From: Halorientalis litorea
Lineage (GTDB): Archaea > Halobacteriota > Halobacteria > Halobacteriales > Haloarculaceae
NCBI RefSeq assembly: GCF_023028225.1
Contig: NZ_CP095482.1
Coordinates: 2,232,001 to 2,296,000, forward strand
Length of the DNA stretch: 64,000 nt
Direction of reading: 5' to 3'
A program made the translations under genes and the position numbers. Below are positions 7,362-16,375 of the stretch, piece after piece (position 1 is the stretch's first letter; every line of letters begins with the position of its first letter). The notes below the pieces were generated by a model. The model was not told the origin of the DNA. It searched no databases and saw only the letters and a program-made list of their open reading frames with translations.

Positions 7362-9818
7362 TCAGTCCTCACCGTAGTACCGGTCGATGACGTTCGCCGC
7401 CCCGCGTGCCGTCTTCCGGTACGCACGGTCGCCGTCCGGCGTGTGAACCGCGTAGGCGTACGTCGCACTGTCGGGGACGTACCACTTCTCGCGGTGGGCG
7501 ACGAGCGTCTGCGGCAACTCCGCGACCACGTCGCCGCTGGTGCCCGACTGTGTTTCCCTGCCACCGTCCGTGTCTGTTGCAGGGGTGTCCGGGTCGGCCG
7601 TCTCGCCGCTGACCAGCAGTCCCGCGTCGGGGAGGTCGAACTCGCAGGGTATCCCGTCGGTTACGTCCGGGCGTTCGTGGGCGAGGCGTGCCTCCGCCAT
7701 CAACACCGCCTGCGTGTCGATGACGCGCTCGTCGTCTCGGGGGTGATGTTGGGTGTAGTCACCGCTCGCGGCCATCTCCCACCGCCGCCTGTTGTCCGCC
7801 AACACGAGTTCGAGGACGAAGCGGAGCTGTCGCTGGAGGTGTGAATCCTCGACGGGGGCCACGGCTTCGACGCGGTTGTCGAGGTTGCGCGTCATCCAGT
7901 CCGCTGACCCGATGTAGTACTCGGGCGGTCCGCCGGCGTCGTCCGACCCCGCTCCGTTCTCGAAGTAGAAGACTCTGGAGTGTTCGAGAAAGCGGCCGAC
8001 GACGCTGTGGACGGTGACGTTCTCGCTGACGCCCGCTAGCCCGGGCCGAAGCCGGCAGATGTCGCGCACGATGAGGTCGATGTCGACGCCAGCCATCGAC
8101 GCTTTGTACAGTTCCCGCACGATGTCGGGGTCTTCGAGTCCGTTGACCTTGGCGACGATTCGGGCGTCCCGGCCCGCCCGAGCGTGGTCCGCCTCCCGGC
8201 GGATGAACTGCGTGAACCGCTCGCGCATCGTCACCGGCGCGATGAGCAGTTCCCGGAACTCCTCGTCCAGCGACGGGCCGGTGAAGAAGTTGAACACCTT
8301 CGTCAGGTCTCGCCCGATGTCCTGATTCGCGGTCAGGAGGCCGAGGTCGACGTACCCCTTGGCCGTTTCGGAGTGGTAGTTGCCGGTGCCGATGTGTGAG
8401 TACATCTCCACGCCGTCGTCTTCCTCGCGGACGACCAGTGCCGTCTTGGTGTGTGTCTTCAGCCCGATAGTGCCGTAGGCGACGTGGATGCCGTGTTCTT
8501 CGAGTTTGCGGACCCATTCGAGGTTGTTCTGCTCGTCGAAGCGGGCCTTGAGTTCGACCATCACGGCGACTTGCTTGCCGTTCTCCGCGGCGTCGATGAG
8601 TGACTGGATGACCTGAGAGTCACTCGCGGTGCGGTAGATGGCCGCCTTGATGGCCAGGACGTCCGGGTCGGTGGCCGCCTCGTCGAGGAACCGCTGGACG
8701 GTCGCGGTGAAGGAGTGGTACGGGTGGTGGAGGAGGATGTCGCCGCGGTCGATTTCGGCGAAGATGTCCCGCGCCTCGCCGTCGGTCAGCCGCCCCCCGT
8801 AGCCACTCTGGCTTCGGGTTCCGTCGAGTCGGGGGTGCGGTTTCGGCTCCCACGGGTCGACTTTGCGGTCGGGCCGTGGCAAGTCGGTCAGCGTCTCGAA
8901 GTCACGGAAATCCAGCGGCGGTTCGAGTTCGAACACCTCCCGCTCGCTGAGTTCCAACTGCTCGACTAACGTCTCTCTGATCTGCTCGGGCGCGCCCGCC
9001 TCCAGTTCGAGGCGAACGACCGTGGCGAAACGGCGTTGCTCGATGACCTCCTCTATCATGTCGATGAGGTCCTCGGCGACCTCCTGATTCCGGCGGACCT
9101 CGGCGTTGCGGGTCAGGCGGAACAGTGCCGTGTCGACGACGGTGACGTTCGGGAAGAGCAGGTCGAGGTTGGCGCGAATGACCTCCTCGATGCGGACGTA
9201 CCGGTCGCCGTCGCCGACGGGCGTGAGACGGTCCCGGTTCGGCGGTATCTTGACGCGGGTGAACGTCGGGGATTCGGCACCCTCGTTCCGGGTGAGGACC
9301 GCGAGCGAGAGGCTCCGGTTCGAGATGAACGGGAACGGGTGGGCCGGGTCGAACGACAGCGGCGTCAGCGTCGGGAGGATGGCGTCCTCGAAGTAGGCCC
9401 GCATCTCGTCGCGTTCGGCCGCCGAGAGGTCGTCGTAGCCGAGCACGTCGATGCCGGCGTCGGCCAACGCGGGACGGACGATTTCGTGGTAACACTGTGC
9501 CTGTGTCTCGAACATCGGCCGGGCCGCTTCGAGCACGTCCTCCCACTGCTCCCGTGGCGTGCGGCCGTCGACGGTTCGTTCGGTGACGCCCGCCTCTATC
9601 TGCTGTTTGAGGCCACCGACCCGTTTCATGAAGAACTCGTCCATGTTGCGCGTGACGATGGCGAGAAAGCGCACCCGCTCGAGAAGCGGGTTCCGCGAGT
9701 CCAGTGCCTCGTGGAGGACACGTCGCTGGAAGGCGAGTTCACTGAGTTCCCGGTTCAGGTAGTACGACGGGTCCGAGAGGTCGACATCTGGCCCATCTGA
9801 CTCTCCGTCCGTGCCCAT
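7362..9818 (-). CDS. ppk1: Polyphosphate kinase 1
   Basis: An 818-aa enzyme that reversibly polymerises ATP gamma-phosphate into polyphosphate. The N-terminal domain begins with LNRELSELAFQRRVL, the typical PPK1 ATP-binding opening, followed by RNMDEFFMKRVGGL. The phospholipase-D-like catalytic domains carry KTHTK and YSHIGTGN. By alignment His456 is the autophosphorylated histidine and His475 the second essential one, 19 residues apart as in E. coli PPK1. The C-terminus has an extra acidic linker and a short conserved-looking tail of about 55 residues (REKWYVPDS, GAANVIDRYYGED) beyond the usual end. The start codon is immediately downstream of the metallophosphoesterase stop, implying one transcript and possible coupling. 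Confidence 0.95.
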   Translation of the reverse strand: MGTDGESDGPDVDLSDPSYYLNRELSELAFQRRVLHEALDSRNPLLERVRFLAIVTRNMDEFFMKRVGGLKQQIEAGVTERTVDGRTPREQWEDVLEAARPMFETQAQCYHEIVRPALADAGIDVLGYDDLSAAERDEMRAYFEDAILPTLTPLSFDPAHPFPFISNRSLSLAVLTRNEGAESPTFTRVKIPPNRDRLTPVGDGDRYVRIEEVIRANLDLLFPNVTVVDTALFRLTRNAEVRRNQEVAEDLIDMIEEVIEQRRFATVVRLELEAGAPEQIRETLVEQLELSEREVFELEPPLDFRDFETLTDLPRPDRKVDPWEPKPHPRLDGTRSQSGYGGRLTDGEARDIFAEIDRGDILLHHPYHSFTATVQRFLDEAATDPDVLAIKAAIYRTASDSQVIQSLIDAAENGKQVAVMVELKARFDEQNNLEWVRKLEEHGIHVAYGTIGLKTHTKTALVVREEDDGVEMYSHIGTGNYHSETAKGYVDLGLLTANQDIGRDLTKVFNFFTGPSLDEEFRELLIAPVTMRERFTQFIRREADHARAGRDARIVAKVNGLEDPDIVRELYKASMAGVDIDLIVRDICRLRPGLAGVSENVTVHSVVGRFLEHSRVFYFENGAGSDDAGGPPEYYIGSADWMTRNLDNRVEAVAPVEDSHLQRQLRFVLELVLADNRRRWEMAASGDYTQHHPRDDERVIDTQAVLMAEARLAHERPDVTDGIPCEFDLPDAGLLVSGETADPDTPATDTDGGRETQSGTSGDVVAELPQTLVAHREKWYVPDSATYAYAVHTPDGDRAYRKTARGAANVIDRYYGED

Positions 9819-9819
9819 C

Positions 9820-10563
9820 TCACTCACCCACGTCCGGGGTCGCACGTGCGTCGACGATGCTGTCGTCGCTCCGTGTCTGGTGTGTCTCCGCCGCTGGCAC
9901 GCTCACGAACTCGCTCGCCCGGTAGTCGTAGGCGGTGAGCGACCCGCCGTACACGCAGCCGGTGTCGAGGCCGACGGCCCACTCCGTCTCGAAGGGGGCG
10001 TCGAGGACAGTGTGGCCGAAGAACACGCGTGGCGGGTCGCGTCGCCGCTCGAACCAGAACGGCCGCTCGTATCCGCTTCCGGTCAGCGACCGCATCTCGA
10101 GCAGGTCCGTCGGGCTGTGTTCGACCAACGGCTTCCGGTGGTCGACGCCGCCGTGGACGACGAGGCAGTCGTCCCACGACACGGCGAGGGGGAACGATTC
10201 GAGGTCGGCTACGTCCGCCGCGTCGAGTGCCGGTGCTGACTTACTCCCGTCGATGACGCCCTGTTCGTTGTTGCCCCGGACGCTGACCGCGTTCTCGTGG
10301 GCGCGCACGAAGTCGAGCACCCCCGCGCTGTCGGGGCCTTTCCGAACGAGGTCGCCGACGAACACGAGCAAGTCGTCGGCACTCGGGTCGAGACGGTCGA
10401 GGAGGCGGTCGAGTGTCGCTCGACAGCCGTGTACGTCACCGACGATGTAGATGTCCGCCCACGCGTCGGCGTCGAGGCGGCGGTGGTGGTCTGTGACACC
10501 CGGCCCGAACGTGAGTGACGGGTCGGGACCGTCCTGCGGTTGACGATGCGCGGACTGCTCCAT
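9820..10563 (-). CDS. Metallophosphoesterase (ApaH/PrpA-like)
   Basis: A 247-aa calcineurin-like phosphoesterase. Its binuclear metal site is visible as GDVHGC, GDLVRKGPDS, GNNE and later VVHGGVD and FGHTV, in the order expected for PPP-type serine/threonine phosphatases and diadenosine tetraphosphatases. No signal peptide. The first 35 residues are low complexity and may be non-native: a GTG start near VTDHHRR would give a shorter protein, but ATG 10563 has a TATA-like element about 27 bp upstream. The gene stops 1 bp before the polyphosphate kinase start, so the two are probably co-expressed. A role in nucleotide or polyphosphate turnover is plausible; the substrate is not known. Confidence 0.85.
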   Translation of the reverse strand: MEQSAHRQPQDGPDPSLTFGPGVTDHHRRLDADAWADIYIVGDVHGCRATLDRLLDRLDPSADDLLVFVGDLVRKGPDSAGVLDFVRAHENAVSVRGNNEQGVIDGSKSAPALDAADVADLESFPLAVSWDDCLVVHGGVDHRKPLVEHSPTDLLEMRSLTGSGYERPFWFERRRDPPRVFFGHTVLDAPFETEWAVGLDTGCVYGGSLTAYDYRASEFVSVPAAETHQTRSDDSIVDARATPDVGE

Positions 10564-10713
10564 CTGGTGCAGGGCAGAACCCTGCCCGGAAATACGGTTT
10601 ATATGACGCCTACGGTCGCATATATACCGTACATACTCCTACGAACACCTTTCGAGGCCCGCGGTAGTCCCGGTTCGCACAACGCATATGCCCCGCCCGG
10701 CCCTCGGCTCGCC
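10564..10713. promoter_or_regulatory. Divergent promoter between the phosphoesterase and S9 peptidase genes
   Basis: Contains two TATA-like elements. On the minus strand, atataaacc at about 10592-10600 is about 30 bp before the phosphoesterase ATG. On the plus strand, gcatatatacc at about 10618-10628 would give a leader of roughly 60 nt for the peptidase. A gggcag/ctgccc stem-loop at about 10571-10586 lies just upstream of the phosphoesterase ATG. Confidence 0.45.
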
Positions 10714-12510
10714 ATGCACGATTTGGAACGGTACCTCAACGTCCGAAGCGCGTACGGCGCGTCTATCGGACCCGAAGGCACAGTCGCCTTTCTGATGAAC
10801 ACGACCGGGACGCCACAGCTCTGGACGCTCGACGAACCGGGTGCGTGGCCCGAACAGCGCACGTTCTACGACGAGCGCGTCACGTTCTGTACGTGGTCGC
10901 CCGAACGCCGCGAACTCGCCTTCGGGATGGACGAGGGCGGCGACGAGTTCACCCAACTGTTCCGCCTCGACGCCGGTACCGGCGAGGTCCACCCGCTGAC
11001 CGCGACGCCCGACGCCATCCACTACTGGGGCGGGTGGTCACACGACGGCGACCGCATCGCCTTCGCCGCGAACCGTCGCGACGAGTCCGTCTTCGACGTG
11101 TACGTGCAGGGCCGGGACGAGCAGGGTGACGACGCTCGGCTCGTCTACGAGGGCGACGCGTGGCTCTCGGCCGTCGGGTGGAGTCCCGACGACACGAGAC
11201 TCCTCCTCAGCGAGTCCCGGTCGTCGTTCGACCAGGACCTCTCCGTGCTGGATATCGAGACGGGCGACCGCACCCACCTCACGCCGGGCGAGGACGCGGC
11301 GCGGTACGCGAGTCCCTCGTGGGGTCCCGACGGCGAGGCGGTGTACTGCTGTACGGACCGCGAGTCGGACACCCTCGAACTCGTCCGCATCGACTGTGAC
11401 ACGCTCGAAACGGCGACGGTCGAGTCGGGCGGGCAGTGGAACCTCGACGGCATCGCACTGGACGACGAGACGGGGCGGTTCGCCTACTCGCGCAACGTCG
11501 ACGGCTACACCGAACTGACCGTGGGCGAGTTGACCGGTCCGACGGCGTACGAGACGGTCCCCGCCCCGGCCCTCCCAGACGGTGTCGCGGGCGGCGTCAG
11601 TTTCGAGCCGGACGCCGACGCCTTCGCCGTCTCGGCGTCCGGGCGGACGACGAACACCAACGTCTACGTGACCGAGTTCGGGGACAGCGACGCCGAGCAG
11701 TGGACGCGCGCCTCCACCGCGGGCATCCCGCCCGAGACGTTCCGCGCCCCCGAACTCGTCCACTACGAGTCCTTCGACGGCCGGGAGATACCGGCGTACT
11801 TCACGCTCCCCGCCGACGCCCCCGAGGGGGAGACGCCCGTCGTCGTGGACATCCACGGCGGCCCCGAGAGCCAGCGTCGCCCCTCCTTCTCTGGACTGAC
11901 CCAGTACCTCCTCTCGCGGGGCTACGCCGTCTTCGAACCGAACGTCCGGGGGTCGACGGGCTACGGACGGGCCTACACACACCTCGACGACGTGGAGAAG
12001 CGGATGGACTCCGTGCGGGACGTGCGGGCCGGGGCCGAGTGGCTGACCGCCCACCCTGCCGTCGACCCGGGCCGACTGGTCGCGTGGGGCGGGTCCTACG
12101 GCGGGTTCATGGTGCTTTCGGCACTGACCGAGTACCCAGACCTCTGGGCCGCGGGCGTGGACGTGGTGGGCATCGCGAACTTCGTCACCTTCCTCGAAAA
12201 CACCGGGTCGTGGCGGCGGGAACACCGGGAGGCCGAATACGGGTCGCTCGAAGAGGACCGCGCGTTCCTCGAATCTATCAGCCCCATCAACAGTGCCGAC
12301 AGCATCGCCGCGCCGCTGTTCGTCCTCCACGGAGCGAACGACCCACGCGTCCCCGTCGGCGAAGCCGAACAGATAGCCGAGGAAGTCGCCGAACAGGGCG
12401 TCCCTGTCGAAAAGCTGATATTCGAGGACGAGGGACACGGGCTCTCGAAACTGGCGAACAAAATCGAGGCGTACACGGCCGTCGTCGAGTTCCTCGACAC
12501 GCACGTCTGA
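10714..12510 (+). CDS. S9-family prolyl oligopeptidase-like peptidase
   Basis: A 598-aa cytoplasmic serine peptidase. The first roughly 360 residues form a WD40-like beta-propeller with repeated W-S-P/G-D motifs (FCTWSPERRELAF, WGGWSHDGDRIAF, VGWSPDDTRLLL). The alpha/beta-hydrolase domain follows with VDIHGGPESQRRP. Catalytic triad by motif: Ser461 in GGSYGGF, Asp543 in GANDPRVP, His575 in EDEGHGL. It cleaves short peptides, or removes acyl-amino acids in the acylaminoacyl-peptidase branch. ATG 10714 was picked over an in-frame codon 58 residues upstream because the upstream extension is unrelated and overlaps the divergent promoter. Confidence 0.92.
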   Translation: MHDLERYLNVRSAYGASIGPEGTVAFLMNTTGTPQLWTLDEPGAWPEQRTFYDERVTFCTWSPERRELAFGMDEGGDEFTQLFRLDAGTGEVHPLTATPDAIHYWGGWSHDGDRIAFAANRRDESVFDVYVQGRDEQGDDARLVYEGDAWLSAVGWSPDDTRLLLSESRSSFDQDLSVLDIETGDRTHLTPGEDAARYASPSWGPDGEAVYCCTDRESDTLELVRIDCDTLETATVESGGQWNLDGIALDDETGRFAYSRNVDGYTELTVGELTGPTAYETVPAPALPDGVAGGVSFEPDADAFAVSASGRTTNTNVYVTEFGDSDAEQWTRASTAGIPPETFRAPELVHYESFDGREIPAYFTLPADAPEGETPVVVDIHGGPESQRRPSFSGLTQYLLSRGYAVFEPNVRGSTGYGRAYTHLDDVEKRMDSVRDVRAGAEWLTAHPAVDPGRLVAWGGSYGGFMVLSALTEYPDLWAAGVDVVGIANFVTFLENTGSWRREHREAEYGSLEEDRAFLESISPINSADSIAAPLFVLHGANDPRVPVGEAEQIAEEVAEQGVPVEKLIFEDEGHGLSKLANKIEAYTAVVEFLDTHV

Positions 12511-12640
12511 CTCCCGGTTTCGGTGGAATCGAGGCTCGATAGAACCCGCCAGCCCTCCGGCGTCAACCGGTTATTGTGTCCTTCTGTAACGGTCGAAAAC
12601 GTCTGTCGGCTTTATTCCCGTTCGGTCCCCGGTTGGTTGC

Positions 12641-13117
12641 ATGACAGTCGTCGAGCGGTCGCGGGACCACGTCGAGGACTTCATCGAGGGACTGGAGGCA
12701 GTCTACGGTCGGGTGCCGGTCCAGCAGACGACGGTATCGGTACCGACGGACTACTACGACCGGGTGCGCGAGCAGTGTCTCGGGAGCGTCGGCCGACTCG
12801 AGGTTCACCTCCACAACGACGCGGACGAGGTGTTGCTGGTCGAGGACAGTTCGGACCCCGCACCGCCGAGTACTCGCATCGCCGTCCGTGACGACGTGGC
12901 GACGGCGGCACGGACTGTCGTCGAGGATACGGTCGGTGTCGCGTGCCAGTCCCGAGGCCTCGATGCGGTGACCATCGTCGGTGTCCACGACGAGGACAGC
13001 CCGGACCGTGACGCGCTGTACTGGCTGGTCACGACGCTGACCTGTGACCACGTCGCGGGAACGCCGACGCGGGGGTACTGGGCCAGCGACCTCCCGTCGA
13101 CGGACCTTCTCAGATGA
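12641..13117 (+). CDS. Nudix-fold-like protein with a degenerate Nudix box (tentative)
   Basis: A 158-aa protein. The order of elements resembles a Nudix fold: a strand EVHLHNDADEVLLVED, then a helix-like stretch RDDVATAARTVVEDTVGVAC where the Nudix box would be, then AVTIVGVHDED. The helix matches the REUxEExGU core only loosely, with no RE pair and the glycine displaced by one, so pyrophosphohydrolase activity is doubtful. A TATA-like ctttatt at 12610-12616 lies 25-31 bp before the ATG, supporting this start with a leaderless transcript. The last 8 bp overlap the end of egsA on the opposite strand. Confidence 0.5.
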   Translation: MTVVERSRDHVEDFIEGLEAVYGRVPVQQTTVSVPTDYYDRVREQCLGSVGRLEVHLHNDADEVLLVEDSSDPAPPSTRIAVRDDVATAARTVVEDTVGVACQSRGLDAVTIVGVHDEDSPDRDALYWLVTTLTCDHVAGTPTRGYWASDLPSTDLLR

Positions 13118-14168
13118 CGCCGGTGGCCCGCGCCACCTCGCGGGCGGCGGCCTCGCTCACGCCGTCCCCGAGAATCGTGTAGCGGTCCCGGATGCGGTGT
13201 GCGGTGGTCAGGGCTTCGATGACCGTCTCCGGGTCGATGCCCAGGTCCGCGGCCGTCGTCGGCGCGTCGATGCTCGCCAGCGCGTCCCGGATGTCGACCC
13301 ACTCCCCGCGCTGGCCGCTGTGGAGGTACTCCGTCAGGATGGACCCGACGCCGACCTGATGGCCGTGCAGGCCCGGGTCCTCGGCGAGGCGGTCTAACTG
13401 GTGAGAGAAGAGGTGTTCCGCGCCGCTGGCGGGCCGAGACGACCCCGCGATGGACATCGCCACGCCCGAGGAGACGAGTGCCTTCACGACAATCCACGCC
13501 GACTCTTCGAGTCCTTGTTTTATCGAGGCACTGTTCTCGACCAGCATCTCGGCGGTCATCTGGGAGAGCGCGCCCGCGTACTCGGAGTACTCGACGTTTT
13601 TCAGCCGGTTGGCCAACTGCCAGTCCTTGACGGCGGTGTAGTTGCTGATGATGTCGGCACACCCCGCCGTCGTCAACCGCCACGGAGCCTCCGCCAGAAC
13701 CTCCGTGTCTGCGACGACGGCCAGCGGCGGTTCGGCGGCGACGCTGTGGCGCGTGTCGCCCTCGGGCACCGACCCACGCCCGCTGACGATGCCGTCGTGA
13801 CTGGCCGCCGTCGGCACGGAGACGAACCCGAGGCCGAGTTCGTCGGCCGCCATCTTCGTGATGTCGATGGCCTTCCCGCCGCCGACGCCGACGAGGAACC
13901 CCGCGTCCATCTCCTCGGCCGTCGCCACGACGCCCTCGACGGCCCCGAAACTGGCCGTCTCGACGGTGGTCACCGCCGGGTCGGTCCCCGCCGCGGCGAA
14001 CCCCTCGGCGACGCGGTCACCGGCCACCTCCCGGGGGGTCGGACTCGTGACGACCAGCGGCCGCCCCGTCAGGTGGAGTTCGTCGATGGCCTCGACCGTT
14101 TGGTCGAGGACGCCGTGGCCAACCACGACGTTCCGTGGCAGGCGAATCCACGTCGACTTCTCGAACAT
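13110..14168 (-). CDS. egsA: sn-Glycerol-1-phosphate dehydrogenase
   Basis: A 352-aa NAD(P)H-dependent enzyme that reduces dihydroxyacetone phosphate to sn-glycerol-1-phosphate, the backbone of archaeal ether lipids. Family features are the nucleotide-binding GVGGGKAIDITK, SVPTAASHDGIVSG, AGCADIISNYTAVKDW, and the zinc-site region with ASGAEHLFSHQLD and LHGHQVGVGS. Length is standard. A TATA-like cttaat on the minus strand at about 14192-14197 is about 27 bp upstream of the ATG, suggesting a leaderless mRNA. It is an essential housekeeping gene and a strong archaeal marker for the window. Confidence 0.95.
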   Translation of the reverse strand: MFEKSTWIRLPRNVVVGHGVLDQTVEAIDELHLTGRPLVVTSPTPREVAGDRVAEGFAAAGTDPAVTTVETASFGAVEGVVATAEEMDAGFLVGVGGGKAIDITKMAADELGLGFVSVPTAASHDGIVSGRGSVPEGDTRHSVAAEPPLAVVADTEVLAEAPWRLTTAGCADIISNYTAVKDWQLANRLKNVEYSEYAGALSQMTAEMLVENSASIKQGLEESAWIVVKALVSSGVAMSIAGSSRPASGAEHLFSHQLDRLAEDPGLHGHQVGVGSILTEYLHSGQRGEWVDIRDALASIDAPTTAADLGIDPETVIEALTTAHRIRDRYTILGDGVSEAAAREVARATGVI

Positions 14169-14428
14169 ACACTCCCGTCTCGGGCCACGGATTAAGTGCT
14201 TGTCCCTGCGTGCATCGCCGGACGTGACCCTCGTCTATGTCACCTGTTCTCATTATTCCTCCACATTGGTTGCGGACTCTACACGACTGGATTCAAATCG
14301 GCAACGGTTGGCTACTCACTGGTATCTGGCAACTAACTACCTACGTCACTGTTGGGGTACTTCGGTATGGCACTGTCACCGACTACAGTCTCCGCCGACC
14401 GTCAGTCGACCGCTGGAAGGGGTTCGCG

Positions 14429-16336
14429 GTGAGTCCTCCCAGCCACACCCGGAACCGACGACTCGCGCTCGGACTGGCATGTGTGCTGGCCCTGTCGGTC
14501 GTCGCCGTCGGACCCGCCGCGGCCGACGACGGGCAGACCTACCACGTCCAGCAGGGCGACCGCTGTATCGAGTTCACGCCGATAGCGGGCGACGGGGACG
14601 CAACCTCTTTCTACGGCTACGACGGGTACCGTTCGCTGGGGACCCAAGCCCTCCAGCGGCCCGACACTAGCATCCTGCTGTTGCACGAGGCCCCCGACGG
14701 CACCGTGAGTCTCGTCGTCGTCCACGACGAGGTCGAGGCCGACGCGACCGGCGGTGCGGTGTCGTTCACCTTCGAGGGGATGCCCACCACCGGTACGTGG
14801 CGCGTCCAAGACGACACCGACGGCGTCGATGTCGGTCCCAGCCCCGATATCTGGGACGTGGGCGGCGAGAACCAGACCGTCTACTGGAACTGGAACCCTC
14901 GCTGGACCGACGGCGGGGTGTTCGGTCCCGTCGGAGCGGGACTGGACCTCCGCATCGTGCCGGGGTTCAACGACGATGCCGTCCTCGGCCCCGGGTACGC
15001 ACCCGGCGAGGTGAACCGCTGGCACCTCCTCTCGGGGAACCGCTCGAACCCGACCCGCCACACGCTCTCGATGACCGACCCCATCCGCATCCGTGAGGGG
15101 CCGTGTGGGAGCGGAGCCGACACCAACGTGGCGACTGCGGCGGACGGTGGCCCGGTGTTCCCCGTGTTCGGCATCGAGTCCGCCGCGATGAACCGAACGA
15201 CGGTCCCCGTTGGCGAACCGGTCGCGGTGTCGGTCGCCGTCGAGAACTACGCCGGGGTCGACCGCGAGTACCGGAGTCTGCTCCGGGCCGACATGGAACT
15301 ACTGAACAGCACGACGGTACCCATCCCCGGCGAGTCGACTCGCACCGTCACCCACGTCGTGGCCTTCGAGGAGACGGGCACCTACCAGATACGCGACGAG
15401 TCCGACTACCTCGGAGATATCGTCGTGACGCCGCCGCCCGAACCGGCCGCCAACGCCACCGCCGAGAACAGCACCGTCGAGGTGGCCGTGACGCACGCCG
15501 ACCCCGGAACCACGCTCGCCACGGCCCTCCCGGCACCGAACGAGTCCGTCTCAGCCCGCGTCGGCGCGCTCGAACTGACTGTCGGGACCGAAGTCGACCA
15601 CGCCGAACTGACCGTGGACCACGCCGCCGGGCCGCCCAACGGCACGGCACTCGCCGAGCGTGACGGCCACCGGCTGGTCGAGTACGTCGCCGTCGAGAAC
15701 GCCGCCGACATCGCCGACACCGCGACGATGGACCTCGCGGTGGACGGGCGTCTCGATGCGTCGAACCTGACGGTCCGGCAGTACGACGGAAACGAGAGCA
15801 CGTGGACCACGCCCACCGTCACCCGCGTGAACGGGTCGCTCTGGGTCACCGTCTCCGAATTCAGCACGTTCGCCGTCACCGAGCGTGTCCCCGACGTGAC
15901 CGTGGACGGTGCCACCGTCGGGTCAACCGAGGTCACCGCTGGCGAGGCGGTGACCGTCACCGGGACGGTCACGAACGACGGCCTCGCCGACGGCACGGCC
16001 ACACTGGGACTCCGTGCCGACGGGTCCCGCGTCGGGGCGGCAACCGTCACCGTCCCGGCCGGCGAGAACCGGACCGTCGCTGCCGAACACACGTTCGCCG
16101 AGGCTGGCGCGTACCGCCTCGCCCTCGGGAACAGCACAGCCGGCACCGTCGCTGTGACGGCAGAACCGACGCCGGACACGCTGACACCGGGCACCGAGAC
16201 GGACGCACCGCCCGCGACGGCCACTGTCGACAACGTGGCCGCCGGGACCGGCCCCGGGTTCGGCCCGGTGGTCGGACTGGTGGCCGTGGTGCTGAGCGTC
16301 GGCGTGGCGATGGTGGCACTGACGCGGGGCGAGTAG
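14429..16336 (+). CDS. Secreted surface protein with a PGF-CTERM archaeosortase signal
   Basis: A 635-aa protein if started at GTG 14429, which gives a Sec signal peptide (basic THTRNRR, hydrophobic ALGLACVLALSVVAV, AAA-type cleavage before DDGQTYH). The extracellular part has Asn-rich NxS/T sequons and repeated beta-sandwich-like segments (VAVSVAVENYAG about 250; VTVTGTVTNDGLADGTATL about 510) typical of CARDB/Ig-like domains. The C-terminus has a Thr/Pro-rich linker, then PGFG, a hydrophobic helix and a short basic end (TRGE). This is the PGF-CTERM signal processed by archaeosortase A to anchor proteins to lipid. The reading frame is open upstream to 14237, but those residues look non-coding. 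Function unknown beyond being surface-exposed. Confidence 0.82.
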   Translation: MSPPSHTRNRRLALGLACVLALSVVAVGPAAADDGQTYHVQQGDRCIEFTPIAGDGDATSFYGYDGYRSLGTQALQRPDTSILLLHEAPDGTVSLVVVHDEVEADATGGAVSFTFEGMPTTGTWRVQDDTDGVDVGPSPDIWDVGGENQTVYWNWNPRWTDGGVFGPVGAGLDLRIVPGFNDDAVLGPGYAPGEVNRWHLLSGNRSNPTRHTLSMTDPIRIREGPCGSGADTNVATAADGGPVFPVFGIESAAMNRTTVPVGEPVAVSVAVENYAGVDREYRSLLRADMELLNSTTVPIPGESTRTVTHVVAFEETGTYQIRDESDYLGDIVVTPPPEPAANATAENSTVEVAVTHADPGTTLATALPAPNESVSARVGALELTVGTEVDHAELTVDHAAGPPNGTALAERDGHRLVEYVAVENAADIADTATMDLAVDGRLDASNLTVRQYDGNESTWTTPTVTRVNGSLWVTVSEFSTFAVTERVPDVTVDGATVGSTEVTAGEAVTVTGTVTNDGLADGTATLGLRADGSRVGAATVTVPAGENRTVAAEHTFAEAGAYRLALGNSTAGTVAVTAEPTPDTLTPGTETDAPPATATVDNVAAGTGPGFGPVVGLVAVVLSVGVAMVALTRGE

Positions 16337-16375
16337 AACGAGGAGGGCCACGTCCCCAAGCGGGGGAGACGGTGG

